DNA of 57,400 nucleotides, taken from NCBI GenBank assembly GCA_947589475.1, contig CANQBO010000011.1, positions 1-57,400 of the forward strand. The letters are read 5' to 3'. Positions 26,834-34,732 of this stretch are shown here, piece by piece. The notes under the pieces were generated by a model. It made no database searches. It was not told the DNA's origin and was given only the letters and a program-made list of their open reading frames with translations. The translations under genes and the position numbers were made by a program. The stretch's first letter is position 1, and each line of letters opens with the position of its first letter. The stretch comes from an uncultured Clostridia bacterium (GTDB lineage: Bacteria > Bacillota > Clostridia > Christensenellales > CAG-917).

Positions 26834-27931
26834 CTATCGGAGCATGCCGTATATCGCAAGCGCGCACACAGCCTCGACAACGGGCACCACGCGCGGAGCG
26901 ATGCACACGTCGTGCCTGCCCTTGACCTCAAGCGTACACTCCTGCATAGCGACCAGATCCACGGAGCGTTGAGGAAGCTTTATCGAGGGCGTAGGCCTCA
27001 CCGCCACCCGCAAAATGACGGGCAATCCGTTTGAAACGCCGCCGTTTATGCCGCCGCTGTTGTTGGTGAGCGGAATAGGCTTGCCGCCGCTCAACCCAAT
27101 GGGATCGTTTGCGAAACTGCCCTTCATACCCGCGAAGGCAAACCCTCTTCCGAACTCCACGCCCTTGACGGCGGGCACTCCGAACAGCGCGTATGCCAAT
27201 TTCCCTTCGATCCCGTCAAAAAGCGCGCCGCCCGTCTCGCCCATATCAAGTCCCGCTATGACGCACTCGATCTCGCCGCCCGCGCTGTCGCCCAAATCGG
27301 CGATCGCGCGCAATCTGTCCTTTGCTTCCCGCACATTTTTCTCGTCGAGCACGGGCAATTCGCACGCTCTGATTCTCTCCCGCATTTCCTCGTCCACGCC
27401 GCGCGTCGCGACTGCGCCTCCTTCATAGTCATACGCTCCCGCAAATCTTATCCCCGCGACATTCGTCAAATAGGCGTCAATACGTATTCCGTGATCTTCG
27501 AGGATCTCCTTCGCTATACCGCCCGCGACGCAAAGCGGCGCGGTCATCCTTCCCGAATACGCTCCGCCGCCCGCGGGGATCTTTCCGTCCTTTGCCCACG
27601 CGACGAGATCGGCATGCGAGGGACGCGGAATACGTCGAATATTGTCGTAATCGCCGCTTTTGACGTTGCCGTTTAAGATGTATGCCTCGATCTGCGAGCT
27701 TTCGACAATATATTTCCCGCCATGTTCCGCGACTCCCTCAAAGACGGGGAAGTCCTCCTCCCTCCTCGGAGTGGACCAAAACGCGCCCGCTTTACGCCTT
27801 AAAAGCAAGTCCTTCACGCAGTGCATATCGAGGGACGTGCCGACGTCTATCCCGTCAAGCTTCATCCCTATGCGCTCGGAGTGCGACTCCCCGTATATCT
27901 CAAGCTTCAGCTTTCCGATTTCCGCTTTCAT
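26834..27931 (-). CDS. aroC: Chorismate synthase
   Basis: A 365-aa FMN-dependent enzyme converting EPSP to chorismate, the last common step. It has KLEIYGESHSERIGM (family GESHG region), AYSGRMTAPLCVAGGIAKEIL, SAGGEIECVIAGLDMG and the C-terminal GRHDVCIAPRVVPVVEA. It overlaps the aroBA stop by 4 bases. It uses reduced FMN, so flavin supply (see the ECF gene at 32.9 kb) is relevant to this pathway, although the link is only general. Confidence 0.95.
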   Translation of the reverse strand: MKAEIGKLKLEIYGESHSERIGMKLDGIDVGTSLDMHCVKDLLLRRKAGAFWSTPRREEDFPVFEGVAEHGGKYIVESSQIEAYILNGNVKSGDYDNIRRIPRPSHADLVAWAKDGKIPAGGGAYSGRMTAPLCVAGGIAKEILEDHGIRIDAYLTNVAGIRFAGAYDYEGGAVATRGVDEEMRERIRACELPVLDEKNVREAKDRLRAIADLGDSAGGEIECVIAGLDMGETGGALFDGIEGKLAYALFGVPAVKGVEFGRGFAFAGMKGSFANDPIGLSGGKPIPLTNNSGGINGGVSNGLPVILRVAVRPTPSIKLPQRSVDLVAMQECTLEVKGRHDVCIAPRVVPVVEAVCALAIYGMLR

Positions 27932-30192
27932 TTCTCCTCCTTAGAGATGTCCGCGCCCATGCCTCGCAAGACCCCCGCAAAATTCGGATATGATTTATTG
28001 ATACACTCCGCGCCGCGAACGACGCTTGTCCCCTCTGTCGCAAGCGCGGCGACAATGGCGCTCATCGCGATCCTGTGGTCGCAAAATGCGGGATATTCGC
28101 CCGATTTATGTCGCTTTTTCCCGAATATCGTGAGCGTATCCTCGCCGTACTCCGTCCTTACGCCGAAGCTTTCGATGAGCGCGCGCACCGCTTCGAGCCT
28201 ATCGCTTTCCTTAAACCGCAATCTGTCCACGGACGTGATGTGCGAGACGCCCTCCGCAAAGGACAGCGCCGTCGCCATAATGGGCACAAGGTCGGGGCAA
28301 TTTGCCGCGTCGAAATCTATCGCGGTGAGTTTGGACTCCTCCGCGATGTACGCGCCGTCCTCGAAACGTATATCCGCGCCCGCGCGCCCTAGTAATTCGA
28401 CGACCGCCCTGTCCCCCTGCTCGGAGTCGGGATCAAGACCCTCTACGCGCACCCTTCCCGCAAGCGCGCCCGTAGCGAGTAGTACGCTCGCAGACGACCA
28501 ATCCCCCTCTATCTTCAGATCGCGCGGCATTTTGTAGCTCTGTCCGCCCTTTATCATGTACGCGCCGTCGCGTGTTTCCACCTCTACAGAAAAGTGCTTC
28601 AGCACATATAGCGTCAAGTCGATATAGCTCTTTGAAACGCTCTTGCCCACTACGGTGAGGGTGCTGTCCCCCTCGAGGAGCGGGAGCGCCATGAGAAGCC
28701 CCGTGACATATTGCGAACTCACCGAGCCGTCCACGACATAGTTTCCCGCGCGCAGTCCGCTCTTTGCTACTCTAAGCGGCAAACCCTCGCCGCCCTCGCG
28801 TGAGAACTCCGCGCCGTGCGCCGTCAAGACCTCCAAAAGGCCGTCTATAGGCCTGTCCTTGAGTCTGCCTTCTCCCATAAACGTCGCCGTACAACCTTGC
28901 GCGCACACGACGGGGAGCAAAAATCTGAGCGTGGAGCCGCTCTCGCCCGCATCCAACAGCGGATGATCGCCGCCGTACTCCCGAGCGAGCCGCAACGAAG
29001 CGAGGCACCTCTTTGTCGCCTCGACGTCCGCGCCGCCCTCCGCCTCGAAGCTCTCGCCCGCGAGATACGCCGCGATCATCACCCTATGCGCCAATGACTT
29101 TGAGGCGGGCGCCTCGACCGCGCCGCATATGCGCGATCCTTTGACGACAACGTCCGTCTTTGAGACGTATCTCAAAAACTCGTCCCCCGTCATTTTTCGC
29201 ACTTCCGCGCCGCTTTCGGTCACGACGACCGCGTTTATAAATTCTCCCTCGCTCTTCTTGTCCAGCGCGATATAGGGGGAAAGCCTGTCCGCGTCCGCGT
29301 ATATCTTTCCTATGCCGACAAGCCCCAACATCTTGAATATCTCTTCGGCGCGCGCAGGCGAGATCTCGCCCGCGTCCAAAGCCGCGGACGTCATCACGCT
29401 TATCCCTCTCGCGACCGCCGCGCCGTGCGGGACTGCATATCCGCTTGCCGCCTCTATCGCGTGTCCGACGGTGTGTCCGAGGTTGAGTATGCGTCTCAGT
29501 CCTCCCTCGCGCTCGTCTCTTCTGACTATGTCCGCCTTCAAAGCGACGCATTTATGGATAAAACTCACGACGTCCGTGCGATTTTTCAACAAATATGGCG
29601 CGATCTCGGGACGCATGACGGCATATTTTATGCCCTCTCCCAAACCGTTTTCATACTCCGCCTCATCCAAAGTCGTAAGCGCGTCGGGGTCTATGAGCAC
29701 AACGCTCGGCGAATGGAATGCTCCCAAAAGGTTTTTCCCTTCGGGCAGATCCACCCCCGTCTTGCCGCCGACGGAACTGTCTATCATGGCAAGCAAAGTC
29801 GTAGGAATTTGCACAAAATCTATTCCTCTCATATACGTCGCCGCCGCAAAACCCGCCATATCGCCCACGACGCCGCCGCCGAGCGCGACGACAGCGTCCG
29901 CGCGCGTAAGTCCGAGCTTAGCCATGCACTCTGCGATCCGAAGATAATTTTGCGCCGTCTTATTTTCCTCGCCGACGGGCAAAACGAATTTAAATACGTT
30001 GCCGTTTCCGAATACTTTCTCAAGAGAGGTCATGACCATGTCCGCATACAGTCCGTCCACGATGTCGTCCGTCACCAAAAGCAACTTCTCCGCCTTGAGT
30101 ACGGGGCGCAAAAGCTCGCCCGCCCTGCTCATTATGCCGCGCTCTATGAGGATGTCATAGGGTTTTAGGCACTCCGCTCTCACAATTTTCAT
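27928..30192 (-). CDS. aroBA: 3-dehydroquinate synthase fused to EPSP synthase
   Basis: A 754-aa fusion of shikimate steps two and six. Residues ~1-340 are AroB: VVALGGGVVGDMAGFAAATYMRG, IPTTLLAMIDSSVGGKTGVD and the zinc-site region LNLGHTVGHAIE. Residues ~350-754 are AroA: SKSLAHRVMIAAYLA, DAGESGSTLRFLLPV, KDRPIDGLL, and KESDRLEAV near the C-terminus. Both halves look intact. AroB makes 3-dehydroquinate; AroA adds enolpyruvate from PEP to shikimate 3-phosphate. It overlaps tyrA and aroC by 4 bases each. The two joined steps are not consecutive in the pathway, and separate genes are more usual outside the fungal AROM protein. Confidence 0.94.
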   Translation of the reverse strand: MKIVRAECLKPYDILIERGIMSRAGELLRPVLKAEKLLLVTDDIVDGLYADMVMTSLEKVFGNGNVFKFVLPVGEENKTAQNYLRIAECMAKLGLTRADAVVALGGGVVGDMAGFAAATYMRGIDFVQIPTTLLAMIDSSVGGKTGVDLPEGKNLLGAFHSPSVVLIDPDALTTLDEAEYENGLGEGIKYAVMRPEIAPYLLKNRTDVVSFIHKCVALKADIVRRDEREGGLRRILNLGHTVGHAIEAASGYAVPHGAAVARGISVMTSAALDAGEISPARAEEIFKMLGLVGIGKIYADADRLSPYIALDKKSEGEFINAVVVTESGAEVRKMTGDEFLRYVSKTDVVVKGSRICGAVEAPASKSLAHRVMIAAYLAGESFEAEGGADVEATKRCLASLRLAREYGGDHPLLDAGESGSTLRFLLPVVCAQGCTATFMGEGRLKDRPIDGLLEVLTAHGAEFSREGGEGLPLRVAKSGLRAGNYVVDGSVSSQYVTGLLMALPLLEGDSTLTVVGKSVSKSYIDLTLYVLKHFSVEVETRDGAYMIKGGQSYKMPRDLKIEGDWSSASVLLATGALAGRVRVEGLDPDSEQGDRAVVELLGRAGADIRFEDGAYIAEESKLTAIDFDAANCPDLVPIMATALSFAEGVSHITSVDRLRFKESDRLEAVRALIESFGVRTEYGEDTLTIFGKKRHKSGEYPAFCDHRIAMSAIVAALATEGTSVVRGAECINKSYPNFAGVLRGMGADISKEEK

Positions 30193-31065
30193 ACTTCCTC
30201 CCTCCGCGCGCGGGAATTTCTGTCCGCCGCGTCCTTATAGGCGTTGCCTTCCTCGAGAAGCGCCTCCAGCCTCTCGCCGTCCCCGCTTGCGAGCGCGTCT
30301 CTGAACTCCGAAAGGTTTGAAATAAGCAAGTCGAGGTCGGGGATAAGGTCGTCGCCGTTGTTCAAAAACAGTTCCGTCCACATGCGCGCGTCCAGCCTTG
30401 AAACTCGCGACAGGTCCAAAAAACTGCCCGCGGAAAAGCCTTGATGCGTCTCTGATTTGATATTTTTAACATACGCGCCCGACAAAATGTGCGCGAGTTG
30501 CGAGGTGTAGGCTATCATGCTGTCATGGGTCTCGGCGGAGGCAATCTTCACGCCCCTTACGCCCAGTGCGCCGTATATCTCGCGCGCGACTTTCACTCCT
30601 TCATCGTCGTCCGCTATGGGTACGACAACCGCGTACGCGTCCTCAAACAGTCTCTTCGTCGCCTTCAAAACGCCAAACGACTTGCCGTCCGTCTCTCTTC
30701 CAGCCATGGGATGCGTGCCGACAAAGTGGATATGCGGATATTTTTGTTTTAGCCGTCTCATACATTCCGCGACCCCGCGCTTGTTGCCGCAAATGTCCAT
30801 GACAGTCGCGCCGAACTTCATAAGCGGAGCATACTTTTCGAGCGCGGAAATCGTATTTCTCCTCGGTCAGCGCGACGATGAGCGCATCGAGCGCGGAATA
30901 CTCGCCTATGGGCGCGCATATACACCCCTTTTGAAGCGCGATCTTCTGCACATCGCAGTTTAAGTCATAGCCGAAAACATCAAAGCCCGCGTCGCTGAGT
31001 CCCAGCCCCAGCGAGCCTCCTATCATTCCCAGACCGACAATTCCGACCGTCCTCAATTGAGTCAT
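30189..31065 (-). pseudogene. tyrA: Prephenate dehydrogenase, frameshifted as given
   Basis: Two overlapping frames together give one ~290-aa TyrA. The first (from ATG 31065) has the NAD loop VGIVGLGMIGGSLGLGLSDAG and runs to LIVALTEEK. The second continues as TISALEKYAPLMKFGATVMDICGNKRG and contains GTHPMAGRETDG and the dehydrogenase helices to the stop at 30189. The join needs removal of one base near 30852-30859 (AGAAATACG in sense). TyrA oxidises prephenate to hydroxyphenylpyruvate for tyrosine. Possible causes are a sequencing or assembly error, a true null mutation, or recoding; no slippery heptamer is seen. The downstream gene start overlaps its stop, as in an intact operon. Confidence 0.85.
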
Positions 31066-31121
31066 ATCTCACCTTTTACGAAAAATTTCCTCAAAACTCA
31101 CGACGTTTGTATGTTTTTTGT

Positions 31122-32138
31122 CTATTTGTCCCTGCTCTTGCCCACCGCTTGCAATATTTTGTCTATGCTTGCAACGGTATCCGCAAACTGCTCCGGCCTC
31201 AAGGATTGCGCGCCGTCGCATAGCGCGTGGGGCGGGTCGTTGTGCACCTCTATGATAAGCCCGTCCGCACCCGCCGCCGTAGCCGCGAGAGAGAGCGGCT
31301 TTACCAGCCTCGAAATGCCCGACGCGTGGGACGGATCCACTATGACGGGCAGATGCGTGCGCTCCTTGAGCACGGGGACGGCGGAAATGTCGAGGGTATT
31401 GCGCGTGTAATTTTCATACGTCCTTATCCCCCTCTCGCACAGTATGACGTTGGGATTGCCCTCGGACATGATGTATTCCGCGCTCATAAGCCACTCCTCC
31501 ATGGTCGCCGCTATGCCGCGCTTCAAAAGTATGGGAGTTTTCAGCCTGCCGAGGTGCTTGAGCAGATCGAAATTCTGCATATTGCGCGCGCCTACCTGTA
31601 TGATGTCCACGCCATAGAAGTCGTCGATGTGATACTCGCTCATGATCTCGGTGACGATGGGCATGCCCGTCTCTTCCTTCGCTTTCCTCAGCAGCTTAAG
31701 CCCCTCAAGCCCCATACCCTGAAACGAGTACGGCGACGTGCGCGGTTTGAACGCTCCTCCTCTTAGCACTGTCGCGCCCGCCTTTTGCACGGCTTTTGCG
31801 ACCTCGATTATCTGCTTTTCGCTCTCAACGGAGCACGGACCCGCGATGATCTGAAAGTTGTTCCCGCCAAACTTGTGCCCCGCGACGTCTATCACGGTGT
31901 CCTGCGGGTGGAACTTTCTGTTGGCGTTTTTATAGGGTTCCTGCACGCGCGTGACGCTCTCCACGATGTCGAGGGTGTTGATAAGCCCTATGTCCACCTT
32001 GGACGTGTCGCCGATAAGCCCGATTATCTCGGAATTTTCGCCCTCGCTCCTGTATACGTCAAGTCCCAAACTCTTTATCCAGCGAATGAGATTGTCCACC
32101 TGCTTGTTGTCCCTGTCTTTTTTGATGACTATTATCAT
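31122..32138 (-). CDS. aroF: 3-deoxy-7-phosphoheptulonate (DAHP) synthase, type I-beta
   Basis: A 338-aa first enzyme of the shikimate pathway (PEP plus erythrose 4-phosphate). Residues ~1-70 form a ferredoxin-like regulatory domain (MIIVIKKDRDNKQVDNLIRW), as in Thermotoga-type enzymes, which allows feedback by aromatic amino acids. The barrel has IIAGPCSVES, VLRGGAFKPRTSPYSFQG, KRGIAATMEEW, and VDPSHASG. RBS GGAGGC lies before ATG 32138. It is the first enzyme gene of the operon behind the Phe/Tyr attenuator. Confidence 0.96.
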   Translation of the reverse strand: MIIVIKKDRDNKQVDNLIRWIKSLGLDVYRSEGENSEIIGLIGDTSKVDIGLINTLDIVESVTRVQEPYKNANRKFHPQDTVIDVAGHKFGGNNFQIIAGPCSVESEKQIIEVAKAVQKAGATVLRGGAFKPRTSPYSFQGMGLEGLKLLRKAKEETGMPIVTEIMSEYHIDDFYGVDIIQVGARNMQNFDLLKHLGRLKTPILLKRGIAATMEEWLMSAEYIMSEGNPNVILCERGIRTYENYTRNTLDISAVPVLKERTHLPVIVDPSHASGISRLVKPLSLAATAAGADGLIIEVHNDPPHALCDGAQSLRPEQFADTVASIDKILQAVGKSRDK

Positions 32139-32279
32139 TTTGCCTCCGATAAGCGAGCCATCCTCGCTCCTGTCTTCAATGTTTCAAGCGGTACGCGCTT
32201 CTCCGCCGTTATTTGCGAACGCCTCGCCCGATTTCACTTATGATTTGACTCTATCTTTGACGTGAACCGCCGCTTTTAT

Positions 32280-32335
32280 AAAAAAATCCGACGCCGTTTG
32301 GTGTCGGGAACATTCCTCTGCCTCGCACACCAAAC
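32280..32335 (-). terminator. Attenuator of the aromatic operon
   Basis: Minus strand. Antiterminator: GTTTGGTGT (32327-32335) pairs over 9 bp with ACACCAAAC (32296-32304). Terminator: CCGAC (32303-32307) pairs with GTCGG (32288-32292), followed by T7. The two share bases and exclude each other. The leader-peptide stop region (GGCTAC...GTAGTC) can form an earlier hairpin. This is the layout of translation-coupled attenuation. Confidence 0.8.
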
Positions 32336-32339
32336 GCGA

Positions 32340-32396
32340 CTACGCTATGTAGCCGAAGTAAAAGTAAAATGCGAATTGAGAAGATTTTCTTTCCAT
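32340..32396 (-). CDS. Phe/Tyr-rich leader peptide of the aromatic operon
   Basis: An 18-codon ORF, MERKSSQFAFYFYFGYIA, with four Phe and three Tyr in positions 8-16, ending just before the antiterminator arm. Ribosome stalling at Phe/Tyr codons when charged tRNAs are scarce would favour the antiterminator and let transcription enter aroF. The ATG lies 8 bases after the TAAAAT box, so the message is leaderless or nearly so; no Shine-Dalgarno is present. This is analogous in principle to the enterobacterial pheA and pheST leaders. Confidence 0.8.
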   Translation of the reverse strand: MERKSSQFAFYFYFGYIA

Positions 32397-32404
32397 ATAT
32401 TGAA

Positions 32405-32433
32405 ATTTTAGACTAAATATATAAGATTGTCAA
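32405..32433 (-). promoter_or_regulatory. Promoter of the aromatic operon
   Basis: On the minus strand TTGACA (32428-32433), 17-bp spacer, TAAAAT (32405-32410). The operon runs to 23879, about 8.5 kb. Confidence 0.85.
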
Positions 32434-32664
32434 CATAAATTTCAAAAGCGCACGTCTCTTCGCCCCATTCTGCCGTCTCCCCGTCGCAAGCATATGTTTG
32501 CAAAGACATGCTCCTTATGTCGATCGACGGCGCCTTTTTGTCTATTTAAGCCCGTTGCTCACAACGACGTCGGCGCTTTCAATGCGACATTTTTGAATAT
32601 GCCATATTTTGCGCCTCGCGACCCGACTGTTTTTCGTTTTTTCCCGACTGTAAAAATTTTCTCC

Positions 32665-32693
32665 TTGACATCGCCCGCGCGCGGGAATATAAT
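32665..32693 (+). promoter_or_regulatory. Consensus sigma-A promoter before the FMN-type leader
   Basis: TTGACA (32665-32670), 17-bp spacer, TATAAT (32688-32693): a perfect consensus. Confidence 0.9.
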
Positions 32694-32701
32694 GTACAAA
32701 A

Positions 32702-32882
32702 CAAAATTTCTTGGATGACATATGTCAACCGATGGTGATGCCGCCTCGCGCGGACAAGTCCGACAGCCCCAACAGTTGATGCGGTGAGAATCCGCAACCG
32801 CCTGTCAAGTCAGAATGGGAAGGAATTTGACCCCGCGGATCTTCGCGCGGCCTCTCCTTCTCCCCAAAAAGGAGATTTTTTT
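32702..32882 (+). ncRNA. Diverged FMN (RFN-element-like) riboswitch with RBS-sequestering hairpin
   Basis: Recognisable RFN blocks in order: ACCGATGGTGATG (canonical ACCGGCGGTRAT), AAGTCCGA (AGYCCGCGA), GATGCGGTGAGAATCCGC (GGATYYGGTGNAANTCCRRR), ACCGCCTGTCAAGTC (GCCGACAGTNAAAGTC) and AGAATGGGA (TGGATGGGA). The usual first block GGGCAGGGTGAAATTCCC is replaced by a shorter GGATGACATATGTC. Expression platform: TCTCCTT (32853-32859) pairs with AAGGAGA (32869-32875), followed by T7. This hairpin both hides the RBS and resembles a terminator. The alternative of a cobalamin riboswitch was weighed and fits less well. Confidence 0.7.
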
Positions 32883-33728
32883 ATGAGATCGAACAAGTTG
32901 CGACTCTCGACAAAGCTCATTGCCTACACCGCACTCATGACCGCGCTCACCTATGTGGGGACGTTGCTCGGCTTTTCGGGCGGGCAGTTTTACTTCAACC
33001 TCGGGGACTCCGTAATTTTGATATGCGCCTATCTTCTCGGTCCCATACCCGCGATGATTGCGGGCGGTCTGGGCGCTTTCTTAGGCGACCTCACCGTCTA
33101 TCCCACGACGATGCTCTACACACTTGTCATAAAAGCGATAGAGGGACTTGTCGCGGGGCTGATGTTCATATTGTTGAAAAAGGCGTGCGCAAAGTATCTC
33201 GCCTCGCACATGACGACCGCGATGAAGGACTTCATGGCAAGCCACCCCGTTCTCACCGAGCAAGAGCCGACAGCCTCGCCCGTGCCCGACGAGAGAGTCG
33301 CATGGGATGAGACCGCACCCGACTATAAGGAAACATCAACAGTCAAAGACCCCGCCTCAGCAGTCGCCGCGGACATCGCGGCGGAGGGGAACGGAGCACA
33401 GCAAGGCGCAGATGAAAGAGTGGAGACTCCCGACGACCAAATCGCGCAAAGCGATGTTTATACGTCCGAAAAGAGTGATAAAACCGCCGTTTCCGCAAAT
33501 ATAAAACAAATCAAAAAGCGTGTCGTCCTGCTTACGGTCGCGCTTTCACTGCCCATATGCGTCTTTTCGACGGCGCTGATGGCGGTGGGCTACTTCATCG
33601 CGCAAGCGTTCATCTACGGCACGTATGCGGCGGCGCTCATCGCCCTCCCCCTCGACTGCGTGCAAGCCGCCATTTCCTCCGCCGTCGCGACGACCGTCAT
33701 AGCCGTATTTTCATACAAATCAAAATAG
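32883..33728 (+). CDS. ECF transporter S component (riboflavin-type family)
   Basis: A 281-aa membrane substrate-binding component of an energy-coupling-factor vitamin transporter. The N-terminal LSTKLIAYTALMTALTYVGTLLG, then FYFNLGDSVILICAYLLGPIPAMIAGGLGAFLGDL, are typical of the ECF S fold near PF07155. An unusual ~100-residue acidic, Pro/Glu/Asp-rich insert (about residues 115-220) interrupts the helices. ATG 32883 sits 8 bases after AAAGGAG; the longer in-frame reading goes through the riboswitch and is rejected. The EcfA/T energising genes are not in the window. The FMN-type leader suggests riboflavin or a related flavin as substrate. Confidence 0.85.
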   Translation: MRSNKLRLSTKLIAYTALMTALTYVGTLLGFSGGQFYFNLGDSVILICAYLLGPIPAMIAGGLGAFLGDLTVYPTTMLYTLVIKAIEGLVAGLMFILLKKACAKYLASHMTTAMKDFMASHPVLTEQEPTASPVPDERVAWDETAPDYKETSTVKDPASAVAADIAAEGNGAQQGADERVETPDDQIAQSDVYTSEKSDKTAVSANIKQIKKRVVLLTVALSLPICVFSTALMAVGYFIAQAFIYGTYAAALIALPLDCVQAAISSAVATTVIAVFSYKSK

Positions 33729-33844
33729 ATTTATGTAAACCCTGACTGTACGTTACGTCTGCGCTTGAGCGCACCGAGGATATACGTTTATCGCTCGGAC
33801 ATGGTGAAAGACGGGTATAGGGAAGGCTAGGACAAAGATTACGT

Positions 33845-34164
33845 TATAAGTCGGGACCCCCACCACCCGCTTAAAATTGCTCAGTGCCCGCGACCATTGC
33901 GAAGCAAGGTCTATAAGGGCACACTGCAATTTTTGCGCCACTCCGCGCGCAAAAAACTTAACGCTTCACAATTCTCTTACCCCATAAAATTCGTTCCACA
34001 CGCTGTACATTTCTGCACTGTTTTACATCGTCACTCATTATTATGGGGACCCCAAAACAGCTCGGACAAATGTTGCGTTAGAAATGCTCATGGCTCGCTA
34101 TTTTTTGCGCTTGGGGACGCGGGCTTACGCCCGCTTATTTATGCACGGAGCCTCCCCCTAAACG
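33845..34164 (-). repeat. Element A copy split by inserted sequence
   Basis: GGGACCCCCACCACCCGC at 33854-33870 and GGAGCCTCCCCCTAAACG at ~34147-34165 are the two outer blocks of one inverted copy. They are separated by ~275 bp that contain a further CCCCATAAAA...TATGGGGACCCC arm, and GC hairpins (GCGGGCTTACGCCCGC). No gene is supported in 33729-34732. Confidence 0.6.
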
Positions 34165-34289
34165 AATGTTTCATTTCTACACTTACGTTATCGAAGGGCG
34201 ATGCCTATGTTCAGACACGGCAGACGTAGAATATGAGTGCGCTCGGACAGCGTTTTTGTTCTTTACTCAGACAAACTTTCCAAATTTTC

Positions 34290-34500
34290 CATTTGTAGGC
34301 ATACCCCTTTACAGCGTTAGTGTAGGAACATTCTCGGGGTCCCCATAATAATGAGTGACGATGTAACACAGTGTAGAAATGCATAGCCGGTGGAACGAAT
34401 TTTATGGGGTATATGATCGGGGTCCCCGCAAAAATATGAAATGTTTTTGTGGGGTGATGTATAGGGGGAGGCTCCGCGCTTTGCGCGGTGGTGGGGGTCA
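34290..34500 (+). repeat. Element A, long direct copy
   Basis: GTAGGCATACCCCTTTACAG, CGGGGTCCCCATAATA, arm with ACACAGTGTAGAAATGCATA, TTTTATGGGGTA, a second arm CCCCGCAAAAA/TTTTTGTGGGG, then the core GGGGGAGGCTCCGCGC..GCGCGGTGGTGGGGGTC. The two nested arms make it the longest copy in the window. Confidence 0.8.
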
Positions 34501-34605
34501 CAATATAAACGCTCGGACAAAATATGCGCTAATCGCTCGGACAAAGCAAACGTCGGGTATAGGGACGCTCGGACAAATGTTGCGTTTATCGCTCGGACTG
34601 GGCGT
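34501..34605 (+). repeat. Degenerate CGCTCGGACAAA tandem tract
   Basis: Four units of about 30 bases, each CGCTCGGAC(A/T) followed by a variable TGCG/TATGCGC tail. Single TCGGACA/TGTCCGA units occur more than a dozen times elsewhere between genes. Confidence 0.55.
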
Positions 34606-34679
34606 AAATTTGCTGTGTTTAAAAATTCCGCATAAATTATAATATTTTACGATTTTATTGCGCGTTTTTGTCAATTCGC

Positions 34680-34709
34680 TTGACTTAGCCGCCCTCTCGG
34701 GAGTATAAC
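34680..34709 (+). promoter_or_regulatory. Promoter of the CPA2 antiporter gene
   Basis: TTGACT (34680-34685), 18-bp spacer, TATAAC (34704-34709), 23 bases before ATG 34733. Confidence 0.65.
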
Positions 34710-34732
34710 ATTTTGACGATAAGAGACGGAAT

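Noticed and set aside
32702..32882. Cobalamin riboswitch as identity of the leader
   Set aside because: GGTGAGAATCCGC is shared with cobalamin elements, but the CCCGCnACTGT and AGCCAGGAGACCTGCC boxes are missing, while FMN-type blocks occur in order and the gene is a riboflavin-type S component.
32784..32882. 33-residue N-terminal extension of the ECF S protein
   Set aside because: It runs through the riboswitch and the RBS hairpin; ATG 32883 has a correctly spaced AAAGGAG.
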